DNA of 9,197 nt from Yinghuangia elevatio (GCF_040649515.1 NZ_JBEZFP010000223.1:1-9197); one strand, 5' to 3'; numbered from the stretch's first letter, positions 1 to 6,360 are shown. Made by a program: numbers and translations. Notes: generated by a model not told the origin, from the sequence alone.

Positions 1-68
1 GACGATTCCCGCCGCACGGCGGACCACCGCACCGGATCCACCCGCCCGACTCCGTTGTCCGACACGAT

Positions 69-92
69 GGTCCGGGAGAACTCCCCCGGACC
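69..92 (-). terminator. Hairpin just downstream of cvnD
   Basis: An 8-bp perfect stem, GGTCCGGG (69-76) with CCCGGACC (85-92), closes an 8-nt loop. It begins 4 bases past the cvnD stop codon on the minus strand. No U-rich run follows, as is common for Streptomyces terminators. Position and stem strength suggest the end of the cvn operon. Whether it terminates transcription or only protects the 3' end cannot be seen. Confidence 0.5.
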
Positions 93-96
93 GCGA

Positions 97-690
97 TCAG
101 CGCAGTCGCGCCATCAGCGCGTGCTCGACGAGCGTGATGAGCGTCGACTTGGCCGACTCGCGGCGCCGCGCGTCACAGCTGACGATCGGCGTCTCGGGGC
201 CGATCTGCAGCGCCTCGCGCACGTCGTCCGCGTGATGCGTCTGCACACCGTCCCAGCAGTTGAGGGCGATGATGAACGGCAGCCCGCTGTTCTCGAAGTA
301 ATCGATCGCGGGGAAGCAGTCCGCCAGGCGGCGGGTGTCCACGATGACGACGGCGCCGATGGCGCCGCGGACCAGGTCGTCCCACATGAACCAGAACCGG
401 TGCTGACCCGGTGTACCGAAGAGGTACAGGATCAGGTCCTCGTCCAACGTGATGCGGCCGAAGTCCATCGCGACCGTCGTGGTTCCCTTGTCGGGCGTGG
501 CCGCGATGTCGTCGATCCCCGCGCTGGCGGAGGTCATGACGGCCTCCGTACGCAGCGGCGCGATCTCCGAGACCGCCCCCACGAGCGTCGTCTTGCCCAC
601 GCCGAAGCCGCCGGCCACGACGATCTTGGCTGAGGTCGTGGAGGACCGCGGCGCCGGGACCGGTCCCGGGCTAGAGCTTGCGAAGTCCAC
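97..690 (-). CDS. cvnD: Conservon small GTPase (CvnD-type ATP/GTP-binding protein)
   Basis: A 197-aa Ras/Rab/MglA-like GTPase of the actinobacterial CvnD family, the presumed output switch of the complex. The P-loop GGFGVGKT is at residues 27-34, and the Thr run of the switch I region (TTTVAMDFG) is at 70-78. The G3 region reads FGTPGQ (91-96) where Ras has DTAGQ. The G4 motif reads NCWD (144-147) in place of NKxD. A G5-like SCDAR is at 171-175. The start is GTG at 690, preceded by GAAAGGG at a usable distance. The gene overlaps the end of cvnC by 20 bases, indicating translational coupling. There is no C-terminal lipidation box or membrane segment, so membrane association would need partners. 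The altered G3 and G4 motifs are, as I recall, normal for this family rather than signs of decay. By analogy with MglA/MglB, CvnB may regulate its nucleotide state; that is inference. Confidence 0.95.
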   Translation of the reverse strand: MDFASSSPGPVPAPRSSTTSAKIVVAGGFGVGKTTLVGAVSEIAPLRTEAVMTSASAGIDDIAATPDKGTTTVAMDFGRITLDEDLILYLFGTPGQHRFWFMWDDLVRGAIGAVVIVDTRRLADCFPAIDYFENSGLPFIIALNCWDGVQTHHADDVREALQIGPETPIVSCDARRRESAKSTLITLVEHALMARLR

Positions 691-1045
691 TGAGCACCCT
701 TTCGAGCAGCGTCACGTCCGGCTGCCCCTGGTCGTTCCCCGGCTGATGGATGACCACGAGTCCGGCCTCGGCGAGGTCCGCGACAAGCACGCGGGCGACG
801 CCGAGGGGGATGGAGATCAGGGCCGAAATCTCGGCGACCGACTTGACCTGCCGGCACAAGTCGCAAATGCGCTGGTGCTCAGGCAGCAGGCCAGGTGGAT
901 TCGCCACCTGGGGCGTGGTGGTCACCAGGGCCTCCAGCGCGAGCTGGTACCGCGGCCTGGTGCGGCCACCCGTCATGGCATATGGGCGTACCAGGGTCTC
1001 GTGGAACTCCTGGTCGCCGTGTTCGGACATCTCCGGATGCGTCAT
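671..1045 (-). CDS. cvnC: Conservon DUF742 protein (CvnC)
   Basis: A 124-aa DUF742 protein, the third conservon component. Family signatures are visible: LVRPYAMTGGRTRPRY at 18-33; a hydrophobic ALEALV stretch; PEHQRICDLCR at 55-65; a winged-helix-like block, VAEISALISIPLGVARVLVADLAEAGLV, at 70-97; and the typical C-terminus LLERVLSGLRKL at 113-124. I chose the ATG at 1045 because it forms an ATGA overlap with the cvnB stop (1042-1044). The in-frame reading extends to 1150 but enters cvnB and lacks family resemblance. An ATG at 1030 has a GGAG directly abutting it, which is too close to work well. The CxxC pair at 61-64 could be structural or metal-binding; I cannot tell which. In S. coelicolor CvnC-type proteins join CvnA, CvnB and CvnD in a heterocomplex. 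The exact biochemical role is unknown. Confidence 0.93.
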   Translation of the reverse strand: MTHPEMSEHGDQEFHETLVRPYAMTGGRTRPRYQLALEALVTTTPQVANPPGLLPEHQRICDLCRQVKSVAEISALISIPLGVARVLVADLAEAGLVVIHQPGNDQGQPDVTLLERVLSGLRKL

Positions 1046-1464
1046 CGCGGCAGGGCACCTTGGAGTTCCGCGCGAAGGGCCGGAGTGAGGACCGTGCCGG
1101 CGCGGTCGACCAGCAGGGCCATCTCGTAGCCGATGAGGCCGATGTCGCACTCCGGCGACGCCAGCACGGCCAACGAGGACCCGTCGGAGATCGACATGAT
1201 GAACAGGAAGCCCCGTTCCATCTCGACCACCGTCTGCGTGACGTGCCCGCCCTCGAAGATGCGGGACGCACCCTGCGTCAGGCTGGTCAGGCCGGATGCC
1301 ACGGCCGCGAGCTGGTCGGCTCGGTCCCGCGGAAAGCCCTCGGACAGGGCGAGCAGCAGGCCGTCCGCGGAGACCACGACCGTGTGGGAGACACCGGGGG
1401 TGTTGTCCACGAAGTTCGTGATCAGCCAGTTCAGGTTCTGCGCGGCCTGGCTCAACTCAGTCAT
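1042..1464 (-). CDS. cvnB: Conservon Roadblock/LC7 protein (CvnB)
   Basis: A 140-aa Roadblock/LC7-domain protein, the family of MglB and dynein light chain 7, which often acts as a dimeric regulator of small Ras-like GTPases. The fold covers nearly the whole chain: an N-terminal helix (LNWLITNFVDNTPGV), the strand-turn VVVSADGLLLA, a central helix (RADQLAAVASGLTSLTQGAS), then the strands VTQTVVEMERGFLFIMSI and SSLAVLASPECDIGLIGYEMALLV. There is no signal peptide or membrane segment. The ATG at 1464 overlaps the cvnA stop as ATGA (1461-1464), with AGGAG five bases upstream, and the cvnB stop likewise overlaps the cvnC start. The likely partner is CvnD, encoded two genes downstream, in a GAP- or GEF-like relation as for MglB-MglA. 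That link is inference from family and operon. Confidence 0.95.
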   Translation of the reverse strand: MTELSQAAQNLNWLITNFVDNTPGVSHTVVVSADGLLLALSEGFPRDRADQLAAVASGLTSLTQGASRIFEGGHVTQTVVEMERGFLFIMSISDGSSLAVLASPECDIGLIGYEMALLVDRAGTVLTPALRAELQGALPR

Positions 1465-4400
1465 GCCTGCTCCTGGTTGTTCTCGTCACGAGGCTGCGGG
1501 GCCATTCCCCCGGCCCCGGCAGTGCGACCTTGCTGAATGCCTCGGCGGAAGTTGGTCAGTCGACCACGGACGTCGTCCGGGTTGCGCGACAGGCCGGACG
1601 CCCCGTCCTGCGGAACCTGCGCCGCGCCACGGGGAGTTCCCGGGGTGAGCGGCGCGGCGGGACCGCCGGTGCGGGTGCCGGGGACCGGGCCGGGTGCCTG
1701 GGGCGCGGTGCCCCCGACACCGCCCGGAACCAGGTTGGCGCGCGGTACGCGGCGCGGCAGGCCGGCCGTCGTCGTTCCGCCCGAAGCGGGTTCGCGCGCG
1801 GCCTCGGCCGCCCGCCAACCCTCGTCGCCGGCCGAGTACCACCCGGACGGCGCCTGCTCCGCGGCCGGCCGACCCGGCTGCGGCGCGGCGGGCTGCTGCG
1901 GCTGCTCCACCGGGGCGGCGTGCGCCGCCTGGCGCAGCGGCTGCTGCGGAATCCCCTGCGTCTCGGCCGGTGCGGCCGGTCCCGCGTGGGAACGCCGGGG
2001 CAGCTGCGCCTGCTCCGAATCACGTTGCGGCAGCGGCGGGTTGGTGCTTCCCGGGGTCCGCCGGTCCAGCCCCTGCGATTCGGTTGCCGCGAGCGAATCC
2101 GCGGCGTCGTCGGCCTCAATGCGCGAGGTGCGCACCTGCGCGGCGCGCATGCGCCCGCCGCGGCCGGTCCGACGGTGGAACCAGTCCGACTCGAGGGTCT
2201 CGAAGATCGGCGACCGCTCGTCCTCGATCGCCTGCGGCAGCGCGACCGAGTCGTCGAGTGCGTTGAGCGGCTCCGGCTGCGCCGGCAACTGCCGGTGCTG
2301 CGGAGGCTGTTGCGGCAGCTGCTGGGGCACCTGGTGCTGTGGTGCCGCGGGCAGGCCGCGGGCTTGCTGCGGCTCCGGCTGGGCGGGAGCGGGGCGGCCC
2401 TGCTGCTGGCGGCCGTCCTGGTACAGCGCCCGCGGGTCCTGCTGCGCGGTCCGGGCGTCGGCCTGCTGCGGCGCCGGCTGCTGCTGGCGCACCGGGGAAT
2501 TCGGCGTGCGCAGCGCGGGCAGCGCGTCGCCGGAACCGGGCTGCGGCTGCTGCGGACGGGCGCCGGGGTCGCGCTGACCCTGGCCGTCCGCACCGGTCCT
2601 GGGGTCGACGCGCGGCGCCTCGGTGCGGCGCTGCGGTGCCTCGTAGGCCGGCATCTGCGGCGGCGGGGCGACCGGCGACAGGCTGTCGTACTCCGGGCCG
2701 GACCACGCGGACGCGCGCTGCTGCTGCGGCGGTTCGGCCATCGGCATCGCGCCGGTGTCCTGGTCGCCGCGGCGCGGCAGGCCGCCGCCCTGACCGCGGT
2801 CGGTGCCGCCGTGCTCGGTGGGCTCCGGGTCGAACCGCGGCTGCTGGTACGGCTGTTCGTAGTCCGGTCGGGCGTACGCGCTGGGCTGCGCGTACTCGCC
2901 GAACGGCTGCTGCGCCGGCTGCTGCTGGTCGTACTGCGGACGGTCGTACGCCGACTGCTGCCCGCTCTCGTGCCGGCCGGCCTGGTGCTGGCCCGTCTGC
3001 GGCCGACCGATCTGGTGCTGACCGATCTGGTGCTGCCCGGTCTGGTGCTGCCCGGTCTGGTACGGGCTCTGGTGCTGACCGGTCTGGTGCTGCGGCTGCT
3101 CCGGCGCGAACGGCGACGCGAACTGCGCGGTTCCGCCGTCGACCGGGCGGGCGTCCTCGGCGCGCGGTGCCTGCGGCGCGACCGGCGCGAACGGGTTGTC
3201 CGCGTCGTTCTGCTGCGGGAACGGCGTGCCCGGGAACGGGGTGTCGTGCGTGGCCGGGCCTTCGGCGAACGCCGACGCCGGCTCGTACGCGCCGTTCTGC
3301 GGCGCCTGGCCGGCCCGCTGCGGAAGCGGGCGGGGCGCCTCGCTGCGCCCGGCCTCCGGACCGGGACGCTGCGGTCCGGCCGCGGCGGCGGGCAGCGCCT
3401 GCATCTCCTGCGACGCGGTCAGCGCGTCGGGCTCCCAGCCCGGCGCGACGGCCGCGCGGCCGTTGGACTTGTCCCAGTTGCCGCCCGGGCGGTCGCCCTG
3501 GATCAGCTCGATCGGCAGCATGACCAGCGCGGTCGTACCGCCGCCGTCGCCGGGGCGCAGCTGGACGCGGATGCCGTGTCGGGTCGACAGGCGGCCGACC
3601 ACGAAGAGGCCCATGCGCCGGGATATGGAGACGTCGACGACGGGCGGCCGGGCGAGGCGCTGGTTCGCGTCCGCCAGGTCGTCGCCGGTCAGGCCGATGC
3701 CGTTGTCGTGGATCTCGATGAGCGCGCGGCCGTCCGGGAGGATGTGGCCGGTGACGCGGACCTTGGTGTGCGGGCTGGAGAAGGTGGTCGAGTTCTCCAG
3801 CAGCTCCGCGAGGAGGTGCACGAGGTCGTTGACGGCCCGGCCGGCGATGTCGGTCGTGGGCAGGGCGCCCAGTTCGACACGCTCGTACTGCTCCACCTCG
3901 GATGCCGCGGCGCGCAGTACGTCGACCAACGGGACGGGGCGCGTCCAGCGGCGGCCCGGCTCTTCACCCGCGAGGACCAGGAGGTTCTCACCGTTGCGGC
4001 GCATACGGGTGGCGAGGTGGTCGAGCTTGAACAGGTTCGCCAGCTGGTCGGGGTCCGCCTCGCGGTTCTCCAGGTCGGAGATGAGCGCGAGCTGACGCTG
4101 GATCAGGCTCTGGCTGCGGCGCGACAGGTTGACGAACATCGAGTTGACGTTGCCGCGGAGGAGGGCCTGTTCGGCCGCGAGCCGGACGGCCTCCGTGTGG
4201 ACGGCGTCGAACGCGCGGGCCACCTGGCCGACCTCGTCGCGGGTCGCGACACCGATCGGCTCGACGCTCAGGTCGACGTCCCCGGGTTCGGACTCCGCGA
4301 GGCGGCGGACCGTCTCCGGCAGCCGCTGCTCGGCGATCTCCAGGGCGCTGCGGCGCAGGGTGTTGAGCGAGCGGACCAGCGAACGCGCCACGATCACACC

Positions 4401-5558
4401 GAGGATGATCGTGAAGAGCAGGGCCGCGACGACGAGGACGGTGTTGACGAGGGCGTCCTTGCGGGCCTCGTCACGCAGGCTGTCGGCCTTGTCGAGCAGC
4501 TGGTCGCCCATCTGGGTCTCGAGCTGCATCATGTGCGACAGGTAGTCGCTGGCCAACTTGTACCAGGCTTCGGGCGATTCGTAGCCCGGCGTCCCGCCGA
4601 GGCCGCTGACGACGGTCTGGAGCCCCCGGTCGTCCGTGGCGACCATGTGCGTGGCGATCGCGTTCAGCATGGCGGCCACGTCGCTGCCCTTGCCGGCGCT
4701 GAAGACGTCGGCGTACCGGCGGTTCTCGTCGGGCGTCGCCACCGCCTGGAAGGCCAGGATCGCGTCGTCCTGGCCGCCCTGCAGCAGGCTCTTGAAGCCT
4801 TCGGCCGCGTCGGCGTAGGGGAATTCGGGGCGTCCGCCGTATGCGGCGCCGATCGCACGGCCCGCGGAGATCTGCGCCTTGAGCTCACCGAACAGGCCGA
4901 GCGCACGGGCGCCCTGCACCAGAGCGGGGTCTCGGGTGATCTCGGGGGCCTGCTGGTTGATCGACAGCAGCGCCTCGATGATCTCCTGGTAGGCCTTCAC
5001 CGTGCTGAACGGGTACGTCAGGTACGCGTTCTTGCGGATGTTCGCCAGGCCGTTCATCTTCTCCGAGATCACGCGGACCGTGGACTCGATGAGCGGCAGG
5101 TCCTCGAGGTCCATCTTGGCGACGGCGGCCTTGAAGCGCTCGAACTGCTCGTTCGTGCGCTGGTAGCGCGTCGTGATCTCGGGGACCTTCTCGGCCTTGT
5201 CCCCTCGGGCGAGGGGGTAGGCGCTGAAGTCGCGTTCCTCCTCCAGGAAGCCGACAAGCGTGGTGGATTCGTCGATGACCGCGCCGGCCTTCTGCACGAC
5301 GTCCATCTCGCGGGTCGTGTCGACGGCGGACTGGATGCGCAGTCCGCCGAGCAGCGCCGCGACGATGACGGGCAGCAGCAGCAGCGCGGTGATGCGCGTA
5401 CGGATGCGCCAGTTCTTGATGGAGAACAGCAGCTTCAACCGCGAAGGAGCCTGCGGGGCTCGACTGGCGGTGAGCTCTTGGGGTGGGCGCATGTCTGCGG
5501 GCCCGACAGCGGCCGGGGCTTCCGCGGATTCCTGCTGCCTCTTCCGACGTCCCTGCAC
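1461..5558 (-). CDS. cvnA: Conservon sensor kinase-like membrane protein with long disordered tail (CvnA)
   Basis: First gene of the cvn operon, 1365 aa from the chosen GTG. After a basic N-terminus come TM1 (about 56-73), an extracytoplasmic nitrate/nitrite-sensing-like helical domain (about 91-344), TM2 (370-391) and a HAMP domain (about 392-466). A helical region with LDHLATRMRR follows (about 512-521), then a HATPase_c domain: N-box HLLAELLENSTTF (581-593), G1 EIHDNGIGLT (615-624), G2 GLFVVGRLSTRHG (650-662) and GDGGGTTALVMLP (671-683). The remaining roughly 680 residues are Gln/Pro/Ala-rich and look disordered, with pentapeptide repeats near 820-860 and short ordered-looking motifs near 1116-1130, 1266-1280 and 1333-1345. 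The start is uncertain. GTG 5558 gives MQGRRKRQQ, resembling family N-termini I remember, with GAGG 11 bases upstream. ATG 5669 and TTG 5696 are in frame but lack a clear ribosome site. It senses an unknown signal and probably scaffolds CvnBCD. The DNxGxG loop suggests ATP binding; kinase activity is inferred. Confidence 0.93.
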   Translation of the reverse strand: MQGRRKRQQESAEAPAAVGPADMRPPQELTASRAPQAPSRLKLLFSIKNWRIRTRITALLLLPVIVAALLGGLRIQSAVDTTREMDVVQKAGAVIDESTTLVGFLEEERDFSAYPLARGDKAEKVPEITTRYQRTNEQFERFKAAVAKMDLEDLPLIESTVRVISEKMNGLANIRKNAYLTYPFSTVKAYQEIIEALLSINQQAPEITRDPALVQGARALGLFGELKAQISAGRAIGAAYGGRPEFPYADAAEGFKSLLQGGQDDAILAFQAVATPDENRRYADVFSAGKGSDVAAMLNAIATHMVATDDRGLQTVVSGLGGTPGYESPEAWYKLASDYLSHMMQLETQMGDQLLDKADSLRDEARKDALVNTVLVVAALLFTIILGVIVARSLVRSLNTLRRSALEIAEQRLPETVRRLAESEPGDVDLSVEPIGVATRDEVGQVARAFDAVHTEAVRLAAEQALLRGNVNSMFVNLSRRSQSLIQRQLALISDLENREADPDQLANLFKLDHLATRMRRNGENLLVLAGEEPGRRWTRPVPLVDVLRAAASEVEQYERVELGALPTTDIAGRAVNDLVHLLAELLENSTTFSSPHTKVRVTGHILPDGRALIEIHDNGIGLTGDDLADANQRLARPPVVDVSISRRMGLFVVGRLSTRHGIRVQLRPGDGGGTTALVMLPIELIQGDRPGGNWDKSNGRAAVAPGWEPDALTASQEMQALPAAAAGPQRPGPEAGRSEAPRPLPQRAGQAPQNGAYEPASAFAEGPATHDTPFPGTPFPQQNDADNPFAPVAPQAPRAEDARPVDGGTAQFASPFAPEQPQHQTGQHQSPYQTGQHQTGQHQIGQHQIGRPQTGQHQAGRHESGQQSAYDRPQYDQQQPAQQPFGEYAQPSAYARPDYEQPYQQPRFDPEPTEHGGTDRGQGGGLPRRGDQDTGAMPMAEPPQQQRASAWSGPEYDSLSPVAPPPQMPAYEAPQRRTEAPRVDPRTGADGQGQRDPGARPQQPQPGSGDALPALRTPNSPVRQQQPAPQQADARTAQQDPRALYQDGRQQQGRPAPAQPEPQQARGLPAAPQHQVPQQLPQQPPQHRQLPAQPEPLNALDDSVALPQAIEDERSPIFETLESDWFHRRTGRGGRMRAAQVRTSRIEADDAADSLAATESQGLDRRTPGSTNPPLPQRDSEQAQLPRRSHAGPAAPAETQGIPQQPLRQAAHAAPVEQPQQPAAPQPGRPAAEQAPSGWYSAGDEGWRAAEAAREPASGGTTTAGLPRRVPRANLVPGGVGGTAPQAPGPVPGTRTGGPAAPLTPGTPRGAAQVPQDGASGLSRNPDDVRGRLTNFRRGIQQGRTAGAGGMAPQPRDENNQEQA
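2982..3092 (-). repeat. In-frame 15-bp repeats encoding (T/I)GQHQ pentapeptides in cvnA
   Basis: The 9-mer CTGGTGCTG (plus strand) recurs at 2982, 3012, 3027, 3042, 3069 and 3084. Decayed copies fall at 2997 and 3057, so the spacing is 15 bases apart from one 12-base step. Read on the minus strand it encodes TGQHQ/IGQHQ units, with one shortened QSPYQ unit. The array sits in the disordered tail of CvnA. Because the unit is a multiple of three, copy-number changes would keep the frame. Confidence 0.85.
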
Positions 5559-5706
5559 TAGCTTCGCAACCTCTTGTGACCAGTCGTTGACCCGCCGGAT
5601 CGGCGAGGCTTGTGTGCGGAGATCCCGGGCGGGACCTCGCTTGGGAACCACCCCCGTGGTCGCACGCATTTCAGCACAGCCCAGAGGCCGCAACAAGATA
5701 GCGGGG

Positions 5707-5722
5707 TCCGGAAAAATCCGGA
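5707..5722. repeat. Dyad TCCGGA-AAAA-TCCGGA upstream of cvnA
   Basis: Two copies of the self-complementary hexamer TCCGGA (5707-5712 and 5717-5722) are separated by AAAA. They could form a 6-bp hairpin in the cvn leader or be two half-sites for a dimeric regulator. The dyad lies 11 bases upstream of the possible TTG start of cvnA and about 150 bases upstream of the preferred GTG. Confidence 0.5.
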
Positions 5723-5817
5723 TTCCAGAGAACTGGGCCAGACAATCCCTTCGCCCAGGTTTGACCCGTTATTACCGGTCGCAATCGGACATAAGGACCC
5801 AGGTTTGGCTGGAATCC
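5720..5817. repeat. Spaced 9-bp inverted repeat GGATTCCAG / CTGGAATCC
   Basis: GGATTCCAG at 5720-5728 is the exact reverse complement of CTGGAATCC at 5809-5817. The arms enclose 80 bases that contain both copies of the direct repeat CCCAGGTTTG. They may be paired binding sites for one dimeric regulator of the cvn promoter, though an exact 9-mer pair could also occur by chance. Confidence 0.4.
5754..5807. repeat. Direct repeat CCCAGGTTTG, 44 bp apart
   Basis: The exact 10-mer CCCAGGTTTG occurs at 5754-5763 and 5798-5807. The 44-bp spacing is close to four helical turns, so both copies would face the same side of the DNA. Its place upstream of cvnA makes a paired operator plausible. No known regulator is recognised. 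Confidence 0.45.
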
Positions 5818-5914
5818 ACAGAGGTGAAAATCACAGGTTCCGTGGGGAACTCGGTTACTCACTGCAATTGTCACAGCACCGTGCGTGAAACTTCGGCAAT
5901 CGTAGCCTTTGCCC

Positions 5915-5933
5915 GGCCCCGGAGAACGGGGCC
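5915..5933. repeat. GC-rich hairpin in the divergent region
   Basis: GGCCCCG (5915-5921) pairs with CGGGGCC (5927-5933) over a GAGAA loop, a 7-bp stem. No U-run follows on either strand, so it is not a clear terminator. It lies a few bases from the BldD-like site and separates the two divergent halves of the region. Confidence 0.4.
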
Positions 5934-5941
5934 CGACTGAC

Positions 5942-5956
5942 GTAACCATCAGTAAC
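5942..5956. promoter_or_regulatory. BldD-box-like palindrome GTAAC-N5-GTAAC
   Basis: The 15-mer GTAACCATCAGTAAC has two GTNAC half-sites separated by five bases. That is the architecture of the published BldD consensus as I remember it (NTNACNCWGNGTNAN). The outer half-site positions and the central W match; the inner C and G do not. BldD represses development genes in vegetative Streptomyces. The site lies about 385 bases upstream of the preferred cvnA start and 148 upstream of the small ORF, so it could serve either promoter. Confidence 0.4.
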
Positions 5957-5969
5957 CTTGATATTCAAG
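5957..5969. repeat. Perfect dyad CTTGA-TAT-TCAAG
   Basis: A 5-bp perfect inverted repeat with a 3-base centre immediately follows the BldD-like box. Its AT-rich nature stands out in this GC-rich DNA. It may be an operator half-site pair, but it is too short to identify. Confidence 0.35.
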
Positions 5970-6027
5970 AGGCCGCGCGCAATCGGCGGCGTGGATTCAC
6001 CACGTGTGCCCGGCGTGCCTGCCGACC

Positions 6028-6050
6028 CGGTCGACCCTACGCGTCGACCG
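6028..6050. repeat. 8-bp perfect inverted repeat upstream of the small ORF
   Basis: CGGTCGAC (6028-6035) and GTCGACCG (6043-6050) are exact reverse complements around a 7-nt CCTACGC centre. The element ends 53 bases before the ATG of the small ORF. It could be an operator or a leader hairpin. The palindromes CGCATGCG (6049-6056) and GTGCAC (6057-6062) follow directly. Confidence 0.45.
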
Positions 6051-6103
6051 CATGCGTGCACACCCGACCGACCACCCGATTCGAAAGGGCGGACAACTCC
6101 GTC

Positions 6104-6271
6104 ATGAGCCTGAGCACCCACCGTACGAACACCGCCAACCCGCGCCGTACGCAGCTCGACACCGTGCCGGTCCGCCCCGAGGGCCTCGACGAGGACACAA
6201 CGCCCGTGCCGCTGGAGACCGGCCCCACCGCGAACCCGCGCCGCACGAACGTCATGGAGCAGCAGAACTGA
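6104..6271 (+). CDS. Small hypothetical protein with duplicated TANPRRT motif
   Basis: A 55-aa ORF starting MSLSTHRTNT and ending RTNVMEQQN; I do not recognise the family. The heptapeptide TANPRRT occurs at residues 10-16 and 42-48, 32 residues apart. The two 21-base coding segments (6131-6151 and 6227-6247) differ at two positions, both synonymous. RTN also occurs twice (7-9 and 47-49). The middle is acidic and Pro/Thr-rich (PEGLDEDTTPVPLETGPT). It has no Cys, Trp or Phe, and no signal peptide or membrane span. The ATG at 6104 is preferred: a GAAAGGG lies 14 bases upstream, which is rather far, and the frame open upstream to 5909 crosses the control region and looks non-coding. Flanking genes are the divergent cvn operon and the co-directional FAH-gltX pair. 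It may be a disordered small regulator or a peptide precursor, or may not be translated. Confidence 0.55.
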   Translation: MSLSTHRTNTANPRRTQLDTVPVRPEGLDEDTTPVPLETGPTANPRRTNVMEQQN

Positions 6272-6288
6272 CGCACCGCCGCACGGCG

Positions 6289-6307
6289 CTGCGGGCCGGG
6301 CCCGCGG
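6289..6307 (+). terminator. GC-rich hairpin after the small ORF
   Basis: CTGCGGGC (6289-6296) pairs with GCCCGCGG (6300-6307), with one U-G wobble, over a 3-nt CGG loop, 17 bases past the small ORF stop. No U-tract follows. It is a possible terminator for the small ORF. It also lies directly upstream of a -10-like hexamer for the next gene and may overlap its promoter. Confidence 0.35.
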
Positions 6308-6309
6308 GA

Positions 6310-6315
6310 TAGCCT
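6310..6315 (+). promoter_or_regulatory. Possible -10 element (TAGCCT) for FAH-gltX
   Basis: TAGCCT fits the TANNNT form of Streptomyces housekeeping -10 boxes and lies 45 bases upstream of the FAH-family start. No recognisable -35 is found 16-18 bases further upstream, where the DNA is GC-rich and hairpin-forming. This is a weak call. Confidence 0.3.
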
Positions 6316-6360
6316 GGGGGCGACCAGAACGTCCCCCGATTGATCCCGAGGTCCCGGCCC

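Larger units (their letters stand above)
5559..6103. promoter_or_regulatory. Divergent intergenic control region between cvn operon and the small ORF
   Basis: About 545 bases without a convincing gene, richer in A/T than the rest of the window. It must hold the cvn promoter (reading left) and probably one for the small ORF (reading right). I could not place either -10/-35 pair with confidence: TAATAA on the minus strand near 5769-5774 and TAGCCT on the plus strand at 5903-5908 are isolated -10-like hexamers without good partners. Listed separately are a BldD-box-like palindrome, a direct repeat, a spaced inverted repeat and several dyads. If cvnA starts at 5669 or 5696, the first 110-138 bases are coding. 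Confidence 0.6.

Noticed and set aside
9..22. CCGCC-GCAC-GGCGG hairpin at the left edge
   Set aside because: A 5-bp GC stem is common by chance in this composition, and its gene context lies outside the window.
2982..3092. CRISPR-like short regular repeats
   Set aside because: The units are 15 bases with no unique spacers, stay in frame with cvnA, and encode a low-complexity peptide.
1530..5561. 1343-codon open frame on the plus strand opposite cvnA
   Set aside because: Long antisense frames are expected opposite high-GC genes. Its translation is Arg/Leu/Val-rich low complexity with no domain, while the minus strand encodes clear TM, HAMP and HATPase motifs.
5909..6103. Upstream extension of the small ORF to a TTG at 5909
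   Set aside because: The extension runs through the GC hairpin, the BldD-like box and other dyads. It lacks a ribosome site and coding-like composition, so ATG 6104 is preferred.
6104..6271. Assignment of the small ORF as a known RiPP precursor class
   Set aside because: It has no Cys, only two Ser (both near the N-terminus), and no recognisable leader or core of a known class. No modification enzyme lies in the window.
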